Positions 54,453-63,413 of a DNA stretch of 64,000 nucleotides are shown piece after piece; within the stretch, counting starts at the first letter, position 1, and each line of letters starts with the position of its first letter. The stretch covers positions 1-64,000 of the forward strand of contig NZ_WJIF01000003.1 of assembly GCF_009647605.1 (NCBI RefSeq), given 5' to 3'. The notes under the pieces are model-generated. The model was not told where the DNA came from, searched no databases, and saw only the letters and a program-made list of their open reading frames with translations. This stretch comes from Agromyces agglutinans (lineage in GTDB: Bacteria > Actinomycetota > Actinomycetes > Actinomycetales > Microbacteriaceae). Position numbers and translations under genes: made by a program.

Positions 54453-55277
54453 ATGCAGTACGCCTTGTTCTACGCCGAGGGAGTCGACGCCCTTCCCTAT
54501 GTGCCCGCCGACGACAACGTCGGCGACTGGGTCGACGACATCGAGGCCCGCGGCATCTCCGAGTACGGAGAGCGCCTGCGCCCCGAGCAGGATGCCACCA
54601 CCGTGCGCGTCCGCGGCGGCGAGGTGCTCGTGACCGACGGCCCGTTCACCGAGTCGAAGGAGTCGATCGGCGGGTTCGACATCATCGACGTGCGCGACCT
54701 CGACGAGGCGATCGAGGTCGCGTCGAAGCATCCGGTCGCCGCATTCGGGAGGGTCGAGGTCCGTCCGTTCATGCAGTGGCACGATGCCGAGCCCGGCGCC
54801 CGGATCGTCCCCGACGGCTTCGCCGAAGAGCCCGAGCCCGGCCGACGCCGCTACCTCATGCTCGTCGTCTCCGACCCGGCGGGCGAGCGCGATGAGTCGG
54901 GCGACGACGACCCCGAGGCGTGGGTCGCCGAGATGGACGCCCGTGGCGCACGCCTGTTCGGCGACGTGCTGCACCCGCCGGCCGACGCGACCATGGTGCG
55001 CCGACGCCGCGGCGAGGTGCTCGTCTCCGACGGGCCGTTCTCCGAGGCCAAGGAGTGGATCGCCGGCTTCGACCTGCTCGAGGTGCGCGACCTCGCCGAG
55101 GCGATCGAGGTCGCGGCGAAGCATCCGATGGCCCGCGGCGGCACGATCGAGCTGCGCCCGCTGTGGCCCTTCGACGAGCACGAGGACCACGTCGAGCGGG
55201 CCGAGCGCGAAGCGGCCGACCGCGACCGACGGCTGGAGCCGGCGGCTGCCGACGCGCTCGCGGGGGCGGCGCTCTGA
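54453..55277 (+). CDS. double YCII (DGPF) domain protein
   Basis: 274 residues from ATG 54453 (GAGAGGAA upstream). Two tandem YCII domains: the first has VTDGPFTESKESIGGFDIIDVRDLDEAIEVASKHP (about 62-96), the second VSDGPFSEAKEWIAGFDLLEVRDLAEAIEVAAKHP (about 191-225). DGPF proteins are the conserved partners of ECF42 sigma factors, one of which follows immediately. Function unclear; single-domain forms are commoner, so this is a fused duplicate. Confidence 0.9.
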   Translation: MQYALFYAEGVDALPYVPADDNVGDWVDDIEARGISEYGERLRPEQDATTVRVRGGEVLVTDGPFTESKESIGGFDIIDVRDLDEAIEVASKHPVAAFGRVEVRPFMQWHDAEPGARIVPDGFAEEPEPGRRRYLMLVVSDPAGERDESGDDDPEAWVAEMDARGARLFGDVLHPPADATMVRRRRGEVLVSDGPFSEAKEWIAGFDLLEVRDLAEAIEVAAKHPMARGGTIELRPLWPFDEHEDHVERAEREAADRDRRLEPAAADALAGAAL

Positions 55278-55306
55278 CCGACGACGAAGCGACGGGTGCG
55301 GGCGGC

Positions 55307-56626
55307 GTGCCGCTCGCACCCGAGGTCGCCGACGCGCTCCGCGACGCGTACCGCGCCGAGTGGGCGCGGGTCGTCGCGACCCTCATCCGCGTCACGGGCG
55401 ACTGGGATGTCGCGGAGGAGGCCGCCGCGGGCGCCTTCGAGCGCGCCGCACTGACCTGGCCCCGCGACGGCATCCCGCGCAATGCGGGGGCCTGGCTGAC
55501 CACCGCGGCCCGCAATCTCGCCCTCGACCGGCTGCGACGTCGAGGCGTCGAGGCCGAGAAGGTGAAGGAGTGGCTGATGGACGAGCGGTTGGAGGGACGA
55601 GCCGACGGACCGCCCGATCCGGCCGAGGTCGCCGCATCCGGCGGTCTCGCCGGGCCCGCCGGGGTTGCCGGGGCTGCCGGGTCGGCCGGCGGCGAGCCCG
55701 CCTGGGATGACCGGTTGCGCCTCGTGTTCACGTGCGCGCACCCCGCCCTGCCGATGGAGGCGCGGGTCGCGCTGACCCTGCGCACCGTCGGCGGCCTCGA
55801 CACGGTGGAGATCGCACGCGCGTTCCACGTGCCCGCGGCGACGATGGCCCAGCGCATCGTGCGGGCCAAGCGCAAGATACGCAACGCGGGCATCCCCTAC
55901 CGGGTGCCCGCGGCCGACCAACTGCCCGAACGCCTCGGCGGCGTGCTCGCCGTGCTCTACCTCGTGGCCAACGAGGGATACCTCGCGTCGCACGGCGACG
56001 ACCTGCAGCGGCTCGACCTCGCCGCCGAGGCGATCCGGCTCACGCGGCTCCTCGTCGCGCTCGTCCCGGATGCCGCGGAGGCGCGAGCCCTGCTGGCCCT
56101 CCTGCTGCTGCAGCACGCGCGGTCGGCGGCGCGAGTCGACGCGGACGGCGACCTCGTGCCGCTCGGCGAGCAGGACCGCACGGCGTGGGATGCCGCCGAG
56201 ATCCGCGAGGGGCTGGCGCTCGTCGACGGATTCCGCGGCGACCCGCCGGGCACGTACGGGCTGCAGGCCGAGATCCAGGCCGTGCACGCGCGCGCCGCGA
56301 CCGAGGCCGACACGGACTGGCGGGCCATCGCCGACCGCTACACCCGGCTCGCGCAGTTCGCCGACTCGCCGTTCGTCGAGCTCAACCGGGCGATCGCCGA
56401 CGGCATGGCGCACGGCCCGCGCCAGGGACTCGTCGAGTTGGCGGGGCTCGAGGCATCCGGCAGGCTCGCCGGATATCACCTGCTGCCGGCGGCGCAGGCG
56501 GAGTTCCTGCGCCGGGCCGGGCAGCCGGATGCCGCGGCCGAGCGGTATCGCGAGGCGCTCGCCCTGGCGCGCACGGCGCCCGAACGGCGCTTCCTCGAAC
56601 GGCGGCTGGCCGAACTCGGGCGCTGA
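55307..56626 (+). CDS. ECF sigma factor, ECF42 group, with C-terminal TPR-like extension
   Basis: 439 residues from GTG 55307; a CTG at 55274 overlapping the YCII stop would give the start LTDDEA that many relatives have (as MTDDE), so the exact start is uncertain. Sigma2 about 15-85 (AYRAEWARVVATLIRVTGDWDVAEEAAAGAFERAALTWPRDGIPRNAGAWLTTAARNLALDRLRRR) and sigma4 about 150-205 (TLRTVGGLDTVEIARAFHVPAATMAQRIVRAKRKIR). The about 220-residue C-terminal part (VLYLVANEGYLASHG onward) is the helical/TPR-like extension of ECF42. Regulates the YCII gene in known examples. Confidence 0.9.
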   Translation: MPLAPEVADALRDAYRAEWARVVATLIRVTGDWDVAEEAAAGAFERAALTWPRDGIPRNAGAWLTTAARNLALDRLRRRGVEAEKVKEWLMDERLEGRADGPPDPAEVAASGGLAGPAGVAGAAGSAGGEPAWDDRLRLVFTCAHPALPMEARVALTLRTVGGLDTVEIARAFHVPAATMAQRIVRAKRKIRNAGIPYRVPAADQLPERLGGVLAVLYLVANEGYLASHGDDLQRLDLAAEAIRLTRLLVALVPDAAEARALLALLLLQHARSAARVDADGDLVPLGEQDRTAWDAAEIREGLALVDGFRGDPPGTYGLQAEIQAVHARAATEADTDWRAIADRYTRLAQFADSPFVELNRAIADGMAHGPRQGLVELAGLEASGRLAGYHLLPAAQAEFLRRAGQPDAAAERYREALALARTAPERRFLERRLAELGR

Positions 56627-56658
56627 CGCGGGCGCGAGGCATCCCCCCACCCCCGCTT

Positions 56659-56739
56659 CGCAATTCAGGTGCGGAGCCGTGTCGCGGGCAGGCCTGCCGC
56701 ATGCAAGGGCCGACACGCCGCGCGCACACCTGAATCGCG
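56659..56739. repeat. hairpin element, family 2, copy 2 (intergenic)
   Basis: CGCAATTCAGGTG at the left (56659-56671) matches CACCTGAATCGCG at the right (56727-56739) as an inverted repeat with one mismatch. The interior carries CCGACACGCCGCG and a partly inverted CCGTGTCGCGG. Related to the copy inside lysE. It lies in the 204-base gap between the sigma factor and the ABC ATPase; nothing else is seen there. Confidence 0.75.
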
Positions 56740-56830
56740 AGCCGGGGCCGGGGCATCCCCCGGTCGGTGGATGCGCGAACCAACCGGTCGACGGCTGGCG
56801 GCGAACGCGCGAGCGCGGGAGGCTCGTCGC

Positions 56831-57805
56831 ATGCACCAGACAGACTCCGAACCCGCCATCCGCATCCGCGGCCTCCGCAAGACCTACGGCTCGCAAGCCG
56901 CCGTCGACGGCGTCGACCTCGACATCGCCCGCGGCGAGACGTTCGCCCTGCTCGGCCCGAACGGCGCCGGCAAGTCGACCACCGTCGAGATCCTCGAGGG
57001 CTATCGGTCGCGCACCGGCGGCGAGGCATCCGTGCTCGGCGTCGACCCGGCCCACGGCGGCCTCGACTGGAAGTCGCGGCTCGGTATCGTGCTGCAGTCG
57101 ACCGGTGAGTCCGGCGCGTTCACGGTGCGCGAGCAGCTGCGGCACTTCGCGGGCTTCTACCCGAACCCGCGCGACGTCGAGGAGGTGATCGCCGCCGTCG
57201 GACTCGAGGCGAAGGCGTCCACCCGCATCGCCAAGCTCTCGGGCGGGCAGCGGCGACGCGTCGACGTCGCCCTCGGCATCGTCGGGCGCCCGGAGCTCCT
57301 CTTCCTCGACGAGCCGACCACGGGCTTCGACCCTGAGGCTCGCCGCGACTTCTGGCAGCTCGTGCGCACCCTGAAGGCCGAGGGCACGACCATCCTGCTC
57401 ACCACCCACTACCTCGACGAGGCCGCGCAGCTCGGTGACCGCGCCGGCGTGATCGTCGGCGGCCGGCTCGTCGACGTCGGCCGCGTGCACGAACTCGGCG
57501 GCGCCGCTGCGCGCGTGCCGATCGTCCGCTGGCGCGGAGCCGACGGTCTCGTGCACGAGCAGCGCACCGACGAACCCGCGCGGCTCGTCGCCTCCCTCGT
57601 CGCCGACCTCGGTGGCGAGCCCGCCGAGCTCGAGGTCATCCGGCCGAGCCTCGAGGACATCTACCTCGACCTCGTGCGCTCGCACGCCGGCACGGAGCAC
57701 GCCGGCACGGAGCACGCCGGCACGGAGCACGCCGGCACGCACTCGGTCGGCGCGACCGGCCCCACCATCGACCCCACCACCGACGCCCAGGAGGCCCTCG
57801 CATGA
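56831..57805 (+). CDS. ABC exporter ATPase (DrrA-like)
   Basis: 324 residues from ATG 56831 (GGGAGG about 8 bases upstream). Walker A GPNGAGKS at 42-49, signature LSGGQRRRVDVALG, Walker B LLFLDEPTTGFD, and the DrrA-type C-terminal extension (DEAAQLGDRAGVIVGGRLVDVG). The last residues are HAGTE repeats. It overlaps the permease start by 4 bases, so the two form one exporter; drug or lipid export is the usual role of this type. Confidence 0.92.
   Translation: MHQTDSEPAIRIRGLRKTYGSQAAVDGVDLDIARGETFALLGPNGAGKSTTVEILEGYRSRTGGEASVLGVDPAHGGLDWKSRLGIVLQSTGESGAFTVREQLRHFAGFYPNPRDVEEVIAAVGLEAKASTRIAKLSGGQRRRVDVALGIVGRPELLFLDEPTTGFDPEARRDFWQLVRTLKAEGTTILLTTHYLDEAAQLGDRAGVIVGGRLVDVGRVHELGGAAARVPIVRWRGADGLVHEQRTDEPARLVASLVADLGGEPAELEVIRPSLEDIYLDLVRSHAGTEHAGTEHAGTEHAGTHSVGATGPTIDPTTDAQEALA
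57683..57742 (+). repeat. four 15-bp in-frame repeats at the ABC ATPase C-terminus
   Basis: CACGCCGGCACGGAG at 57683, 57698 and 57713, and a variant at 57728. Encodes His-Ala-Gly-Thr-Glu repeats. Confidence 0.9.
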
Positions 57806-58617
57806 GCACATCCGTCATCGCCCTCGGAACCTCGCGCGTCGGCTACGAGACCAAGGGCTACTTCCGCTCACTCGACGCGGTGTTCTTCACGTTCCTCTTC
57901 CCGGTGATCATGCTGGCCATCTTCACCGCGGCCTTCAGCGGGACGGGCGACATCGTTCCCGCGCCGGGCGCCGAAGGCGTGAGCTTCGGCCGGTACTTCC
58001 TGCCCGGCATGCTCGCGGCCGGCCTCCTGCTGTCCGGCGTGCAGAACCTCGCGGTCGACATCGCCACCGAGAAGGGCGACGGCACGCTCAAGCGCCTGGG
58101 CGGCACGCCACTGTCGCCGGTCTCGTACTTCCTCGGGAAGATGGGGCAGGTCTTCGTGACCGGCACGCTGCAGGCCGCACTGCTGCTCGTCGTCGCGTCG
58201 GTCGCGTTCGGCATCGAGTTGCCCACCGACCCCGGATCCTGGCTCACGTTCGCGTGGGTGTTCGTGCTCGGCATCACGACCTCGGCCCTGCTCGGCATCG
58301 CGCTCTCGGCGCTGCCGCGCAGCGGCAAGTCGGCGACGGCCGTCGTGATCCCGATCGTGCTCGTGCTGCAGTTCATCTCGGGCGTCTACCTGCAGTTCAG
58401 CCAACTGCCCGAGTGGATGCAGAACGTCGCGAGCCTGTTCCCGCTCAAGTGGATGGCGCAGGGCATGCGCGCGGCGCTGCTGCCCGAGGACTTCGCGGCG
58501 CTCGAGCAGAACGGCACGTGGGATCTCGGCTGGGTCGCGATCTGGCTGGTCGTGTGGCTCGTCGTCGGCCTCGTGATCAGCCGGCTCACGTTCCGCTGGA
58601 TCCGGCGCGACGCGTGA
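57802..58617 (+). CDS. ABC-2 type exporter permease
   Basis: 271 residues, about 6 membrane segments (VFFTFLFPVIMLAIFTAAFSG onward). The GTLKRLGGTPLSPVSYFLGKM segment is the hallmark that contacts the ATPase. Starts at an ATGA overlap with the ATPase. The two-component genes follow 79 bases later, suggesting signal-controlled export. A small 6-bp hairpin lies at 58657-58672. Confidence 0.92.
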   Translation: MSTSVIALGTSRVGYETKGYFRSLDAVFFTFLFPVIMLAIFTAAFSGTGDIVPAPGAEGVSFGRYFLPGMLAAGLLLSGVQNLAVDIATEKGDGTLKRLGGTPLSPVSYFLGKMGQVFVTGTLQAALLLVVASVAFGIELPTDPGSWLTFAWVFVLGITTSALLGIALSALPRSGKSATAVVIPIVLVLQFISGVYLQFSQLPEWMQNVASLFPLKWMAQGMRAALLPEDFAALEQNGTWDLGWVAIWLVVWLVVGLVISRLTFRWIRRDA

Positions 58618-58696
58618 CGGATGCCTCGCGCCGCTCCGGCTGCTCGCGACGCGCGGGCGGCCGGACGGCCGCACCGTCGCGTGAGAGCATGACGAC

Positions 58697-59917
58697 ATGG
58701 TGAACCGTCGCTGGTGGGACGTGGTCGCCCTGGCGGTCGTCGCCGTGACGGTGCTGTTCAGCGTGCTGCAGCCGCCGTACGCCGCCGCGGAGACCGGGTC
58801 CTGGGCGATGGCCGGCGTCTTCCTGATCGTCTACGTCGCGTACCTGCGTGGTCGCCTCGGCCTCGAGGACCCGCGTCACCATGTGGCGATCACGGCCGTG
58901 CTGGCCGTCATCATCGCTGTGGGGATCGGGTTCGATGCGCAGTTCGCGAACATGCTGGCGTTCGCCTACCCCTACGTGTGGATCACGGCAGCGAGCACAC
59001 GGCAGGCGATCTGGGGGAACATCGCGATCGCGGGAGCCGTCCTCGTCGGCACGATCGTGTTCTTCGGCTGGAGCGATCTCGGCGCCGCCCTCGGCATCTC
59101 CGCCATCTCGCTCGGGTTCAGCCTCGCCCTGGGCCTCTGGATCAGCCACATCGCCGGCATCGGCGAGGAGAACGCCCGTCTCCTCGCCGAATTGCGGGCC
59201 ACGCAGGGCGAACTCGCCGCGATGCACCGCGACGCCGGCGCCCTCCAGGAGCGGGGCCGCTTGGCCCGCGAGATCCACGACACCATCGCGCAGAGCCTCA
59301 CCGGGCTCGTGATGGTCGCCCAGCGCGCAGGCAACCGGCTCGCGCCGGCCGTAGGAGAACCGGATGCCGCCGACCTCGTGGCCGCGCGTGTCGACGTGGA
59401 GCTCATCGAGGAGATGGCGCGTGACGCGTTGACCGAGGCACGCGGACTCGTCGCGGCGTTCACGCCGGTCGCGATGGAGACGAACCTGGCCGACGCGCTC
59501 GGTCGGTTGGCCGCGACGTTCGAGCGCGAGACCGGCGTGCAGGTCGACGTGCGGGCGGATGCCTCGGGCCTCGGTCGTGAACTCGAGGTCGTGCTCCTGC
59601 GCAGCGCGCAGGAGGGGCTCGCGAACGTGCGCAAGCACGCAGGCGCTGCGCACGCCTGGATCCGGGTCGAGGCCGACGCCGCCGGCAGGAACGGCGCGAG
59701 CGGCGCGAGCCGCGACCTGGTGCGCCTCGTCGTGCGCGACGACGGTACGGGGCCGCGCGAGGCCGCCGGCGCTCGGGGCGGGTTCGGGCTCGCGGGCATC
59801 CGCGATCGGGTCGCGCTGGTGGGCGGGCGCGTCGCCTTCGGTGCAGCCCCGGGCGGCGGCGCCGTGCTCGAGGTCGAGGTGCCGGTCGAACCACACGCGG
59901 AAGGAGCTACAGAATGA
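58697..59917 (+). CDS. NarL-type sensor histidine kinase
   Basis: 406 residues. N-terminal about 150 residues hold about five membrane helices with no extracellular domain, as in the DesK/LiaS-like group that senses the membrane. HisKA_3 dimerisation domain with His194 in LAREIHDTIAQSLTGLVM, then the HATPase_c: VLLRSAQEGLANVRKHAGA, LVVRDDGTGPREAAGARGGFGLAGIRDRV. Its stop overlaps the response-regulator start (ATGA). Confidence 0.93.
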   Translation: MVNRRWWDVVALAVVAVTVLFSVLQPPYAAAETGSWAMAGVFLIVYVAYLRGRLGLEDPRHHVAITAVLAVIIAVGIGFDAQFANMLAFAYPYVWITAASTRQAIWGNIAIAGAVLVGTIVFFGWSDLGAALGISAISLGFSLALGLWISHIAGIGEENARLLAELRATQGELAAMHRDAGALQERGRLAREIHDTIAQSLTGLVMVAQRAGNRLAPAVGEPDAADLVAARVDVELIEEMARDALTEARGLVAAFTPVAMETNLADALGRLAATFERETGVQVDVRADASGLGRELEVVLLRSAQEGLANVRKHAGAAHAWIRVEADAAGRNGASGASRDLVRLVVRDDGTGPREAAGARGGFGLAGIRDRVALVGGRVAFGAAPGGGAVLEVEVPVEPHAEGATE

Positions 59918-60549
59918 CCCAGCCGAACCCGATCCGCATCGTGGTCGCCGACGACCATCCCATCGTGCGCGCCGGCATCGTCGGCCTCCTCGAGACGGCC
60001 GGCGACATCGAGGTCGTCGGCGAGGCCGCCGACGGCGAGCAGGCGGTGGCGCTGGCGGCATCCGCTCGCCCGGACCTCGTGCTCATGGATCTGCGGATGC
60101 CGGTGCTGGGCGGCGCCGCGGCGACCGAGCGCATCGTCGCCGCGGGCGGCACGCGCGTGCTCGTGCTGACGACCTACGACACCGATGACGACCTGCTGCC
60201 GGCGATCGAGGCCGGAGCGAGCGGATACCTGCTGAAGGCGGCGCCGCAGGACGAGATCCTCGCGGGCGTACGGGCGGTCGCCGCGGGCGAGACCGTGCTC
60301 GCGCCGTCGATCGCGGCGAAGCTGGTGCGCCGGGTGCGGAACGAGGCATCCGCCCCGCCCTCGCTGTCGCCGCGTGAACTCGAGGTGCTGCGCCACGTCG
60401 CCGACGGGCGTTCGAACCCCGAGATCGCCCGCGCGCTGCACCTCGGCGAGGCGACGGTGAAGACGCACCTCGGCCACGTGTTCGAGAAGCTCGGCGTGAA
60501 CGATCGCACCCGCGCGGTGACCCGGGCGATGGAGCTGCGGCTGCTCTGA
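59914..60549 (+). CDS. NarL/LuxR-type response regulator
   Basis: 211 residues. Receiver domain with acidic pair VVADDHP, phospho-acceptor Asp59 (LVLMDLRMP), T/K positions VLVLTTYD and GYLLKAAP, then a LuxR HTH (LSPRELEVLRHVADGRSNPEIARALHLGEATVKTHLGHVFEKL). Partner of the coupled kinase; the adjacent exporter operon is the obvious target. Confidence 0.95.
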   Translation: MTQPNPIRIVVADDHPIVRAGIVGLLETAGDIEVVGEAADGEQAVALAASARPDLVLMDLRMPVLGGAAATERIVAAGGTRVLVLTTYDTDDDLLPAIEAGASGYLLKAAPQDEILAGVRAVAAGETVLAPSIAAKLVRRVRNEASAPPSLSPRELEVLRHVADGRSNPEIARALHLGEATVKTHLGHVFEKLGVNDRTRAVTRAMELRLL

Positions 60550-60576
60550 TCCACGCCACGGTCGTACGCTGGGCGC

Positions 60577-62190
60577 GTGGGGTCCGGAATCCGCACGGCG
60601 ATCCAGCGCACCCGGCTGCTGCCCGGCTGGGTGCGGCGGGCCGACGCCCGTGCGGCGAGCGCGGTGAACCGGCGCAGGACGCATCCGGTCGCCGACCGGT
60701 TCTGGTCGACCGTGACCGGCTTCGCCGACCGGGGCATCCTGTGGTGGACGCTGGCGGGCGTGCTCGCGGTCACCGGCCGCCGCCGCGCCGCCGCCCGCGG
60801 GCTCGCGTCGCTCCTCGCGGCGAGCGCGATCGCGAACCTCATCGCCAAGCGCCTGTTCGGCGGCGACCGGCCGATCCTCGAGGAGGTCCCGATCCGCCGC
60901 CGACTGCCGAAGCGCCCCACGACACCGGCGTTCCCCTCGGGCCACTCTGCGAGCGCGGGGGCGTTCGCGGTCGGCGTCGCCATCGAGGACCCGCGGCTCG
61001 GCGCGGCGATCGCGCCGCTCTCGCTCGGCGTCGGGTACTCGAGGCTGCACGTCGGCGCGCACTGGCTCTCGGATGTCGCGGGCGGACTCGCCCTCGGTGC
61101 GGCGGTCGCCGGGCTCGGGGCCTTCGTGGGCCGACGCGGGCGGAGCGGGCGGCACGGCGCGGACCGCGACGCGCGCGCCGGCGCACCCGCGCCGAGCGGT
61201 GAGGACCGTCCGCTGCCGGCTTCGGCCGATGGCGCCGGCGTCTTCGTGATCGCGAACCCCACGTCGGGCACCGCGGTCGTGCGGGCCGACCCGCTGAGGT
61301 CCGTCCGCCGCCGCCTGCCTCTGGCCGAGGTGCACGTGCTCGGCGATGACGAGGAGCCGTCGCGGGTCGCGCGCCGCGTGCTCGAGCGGCCCGAACCGCC
61401 GCGCATCCTCGGCGTCTGCGGCGGCGACGGCACCGTGGCCGCCGTCGCACACGTCGCCCGCGAGGCCGGCGTGCCCCTGCTCGTCGTGCCGGGCGGCACG
61501 TTCAACCACTTCGCCCGCACGGCGGGCGCGGCATCCGCCGACCTCGCCGTCGACGCCCTGCAGCGCGGTGAGGGCGTGCGCGTCGACGTCGGCGAGCTGC
61601 GCTTCGGCGACCAGCCGGCGATCACCGTGCTGAACACCGCGTCGGTCGGGGTCTACCCCGACTTCGTCACCGTGCGCGAGCAGCTGGAGCCGCGTCTCGG
61701 CAAGTGGCCGGCCGCGATCGTCGCCGCCGCGCGGGTGCTGCGCCGCTCCGACCCGGTGCGCGTCGAGATCGACGGGCGGCCCGTCGCGGTCTGGACGCTC
61801 TTCGTCGGCATCGGGCCGAACGATCCGGGCACGGCCGCTCCCCTGCAGCGCCGCCGACTCGACGTCGGCGTGCTCGACGTGCGCGTGCTGCGCGCCGGGT
61901 CGCGCACCCGCGCGGTCGGCTCGCTCGCCTTCGGCCGCCGCACGAGTGCGGTGCTGCGGCGGCTGCGCGTGCTGCCCGACCGCCTCGAGTCGATGCAGGC
62001 CCGGGAGCTCGAGGTCGTCGTGCACCCGCGGCACGGACAACCGCCGGGCTTCGCGCACGACGGAGAGGTCGCCGTCGAGGCGCCCGCCGTCGCCGATGCC
62101 CGGTCACCGGAGCCGGGGTATCGCACGCGCATCCGGATCGTGCCCGCCGCGCTGGACGTCTACCGCCCGGCGTCGCCGTCGGTCGAATAG
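60577..62190 (+). CDS. PAP2 phosphatase fused to diacylglycerol kinase-like domain
   Basis: 537 residues from GTG 60577. The N-terminal PAP2 domain has all three motifs: KRLFGGDRP, PSGHSASAGAFAVG and SRLHVGAHWLSDVAGG (about 90-180). The C-terminal domain is of the DAGK/lipid-kinase type: FVIANPTSGTA, GVCGGDGTVAAVAHVAREAGVPLLVVPGGTFNHFARTAG. Such fusions may dephosphorylate a lipid and phosphorylate another at the membrane. 28 bases after the response regulator on the same strand. Confidence 0.9.
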   Translation: MGSGIRTAIQRTRLLPGWVRRADARAASAVNRRRTHPVADRFWSTVTGFADRGILWWTLAGVLAVTGRRRAAARGLASLLAASAIANLIAKRLFGGDRPILEEVPIRRRLPKRPTTPAFPSGHSASAGAFAVGVAIEDPRLGAAIAPLSLGVGYSRLHVGAHWLSDVAGGLALGAAVAGLGAFVGRRGRSGRHGADRDARAGAPAPSGEDRPLPASADGAGVFVIANPTSGTAVVRADPLRSVRRRLPLAEVHVLGDDEEPSRVARRVLERPEPPRILGVCGGDGTVAAVAHVAREAGVPLLVVPGGTFNHFARTAGAASADLAVDALQRGEGVRVDVGELRFGDQPAITVLNTASVGVYPDFVTVREQLEPRLGKWPAAIVAAARVLRRSDPVRVEIDGRPVAVWTLFVGIGPNDPGTAAPLQRRRLDVGVLDVRVLRAGSRTRAVGSLAFGRRTSAVLRRLRVLPDRLESMQARELEVVVHPRHGQPPGFAHDGEVAVEAPAVADARSPEPGYRTRIRIVPAALDVYRPASPSVE

Positions 62191-62219
62191 CGACCCACCC
62201 CGCCGGGGTGGCGCCGACG

Positions 62220-63413
62220 CTACAGCTCGACGCCGACGAACACCGGTTCGGGGTGCAGCACGATGCCGAACTCGGCCTGCACGCGCCCCTGCACGAACCG
62301 CGCGAGCTGCGCGATCTCCTCGGCACTCGCGCCGCCGCGGTTCGTCAGGGCGAGCGTGTGCTTCGACGAGATCGCGGCGCGCGACCCGGGCAGCGCGAAC
62401 CCGCGCCGCACGCCCGCGTGCTCGATGAGCCACGCGGCCGAGAGCTTCACGAGCGGCTCGGCGGGCGGGGCATCCGTCATCTGGTGAGCGGATGCCTCGA
62501 CCGACGCCTGGTGGGCGAGGAACGCATCGAGCGGGCTCTGGCTCGTGAGGTCGCTGAGCGGCACCACCTCGTCGGGCGCGTCGGGCTCGACGTACCAGCG
62601 CGGGGCGTCGGCGGGCAGCGTGCGCGCGATGCGCTCGGTGACGATCGGGTTGGTGAAGAACGAGCCCGCGCTGACCGAGTCGGCGTCGGCGGGGTCGAGC
62701 ACCATGCCCTTCGAGCGTCGCAGCGCCAGCACGGCCTCGCGGACGCTCGCGATCGAGACCCGGTCGCCGAGCTGCACGCCGAGCGCGTCGGCGAGCTGCC
62801 GATAGGCGATCGGCTGGCCGAGCGCCTCGCCGAGGACGGCGCGTTCGCTCGCGGTGTCGTGCAGTTCGAGCTCCACGGAGACGACGATGCCGGGCAGTCC
62901 GCGCTTGAGCACCGACGTGCGGTAGCCGAGTTCGAGCTCTTCCGCCGCCATGCGCCGCGGTTCGTCGGCGAACTCGTCGAGGAACTCGACGGCGACGAGG
63001 GTCGCCTCGAGCTCCTGGCCGTAGGCGCCGATGTTCTGCACGGGCGCCGCGCCGACCGAGCCCGGGATGCCCGACAGCGCCTCGATCCCCGAGTAGCCGT
63101 GCTCGACGGTCCAGGCGACGAGGTCGTCCCAGTTCTCGCCGGCCTGCACGCGCAGGCGCACGGTGCCCTCGGCACCGCCGCCGCTCGGCAGCACCTCGAT
63201 GCCGCGCGTCGCGATGCGGACCACGGTGCCCTCGAAGCCCTCGTCGCCGACGAGCAGGTTGGAGCCGCCGCCGAGCGCCAGCCACGATTCGCCGTCGCGC
63301 CAGGCCGCGGTCGCGAGGTCGACGAGGTCGCGCTGCGTGGTCGCGGTCGCGAGGCGGCCGATCGGCCCGCCCACGCGCAGCGTCGTGAGGTCGGAGAAGC
63401 GCAGGTCGCCCAT
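62220..63413 (-). CDS. murB: UDP-N-acetylmuramate dehydrogenase
   Basis: 397 residues. FAD/NADPH enzyme reducing UDP-GlcNAc-enolpyruvate to UDP-MurNAc for peptidoglycan. FAD-binding ATAAWRDGESWLALGGGSNLLVGDEGFEGTVVRIA, GIEALSGIPGSVGAAPVQNIGAYGQELEATLVAVE, and the late Ser in GSFFTNPIV mark the family. Its ATG overlaps the MaoC stop by one base (TGATG). Confidence 0.95.
   Translation of the reverse strand: MGDLRFSDLTTLRVGGPIGRLATATTQRDLVDLATAAWRDGESWLALGGGSNLLVGDEGFEGTVVRIATRGIEVLPSGGGAEGTVRLRVQAGENWDDLVAWTVEHGYSGIEALSGIPGSVGAAPVQNIGAYGQELEATLVAVEFLDEFADEPRRMAAEELELGYRTSVLKRGLPGIVVSVELELHDTASERAVLGEALGQPIAYRQLADALGVQLGDRVSIASVREAVLALRRSKGMVLDPADADSVSAGSFFTNPIVTERIARTLPADAPRWYVEPDAPDEVVPLSDLTSQSPLDAFLAHQASVEASAHQMTDAPPAEPLVKLSAAWLIEHAGVRRGFALPGSRAAISSKHTLALTNRGGASAEEIAQLARFVQGRVQAEFGIVLHPEPVFVGVEL

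Noticed and set aside
54851-57811. A 986-codon minus-strand open frame
   Set aside because: Antisense to the YCII, sigma factor and ABC ATPase genes, all with clear motifs.
58972-62058. A 1028-codon open frame on the minus strand
   Set aside because: It is antisense to four well-supported plus-strand genes (permease end excluded: kinase, regulator, PAP2/DAGK). Its composition is that of a shadow frame in G+C-rich DNA.
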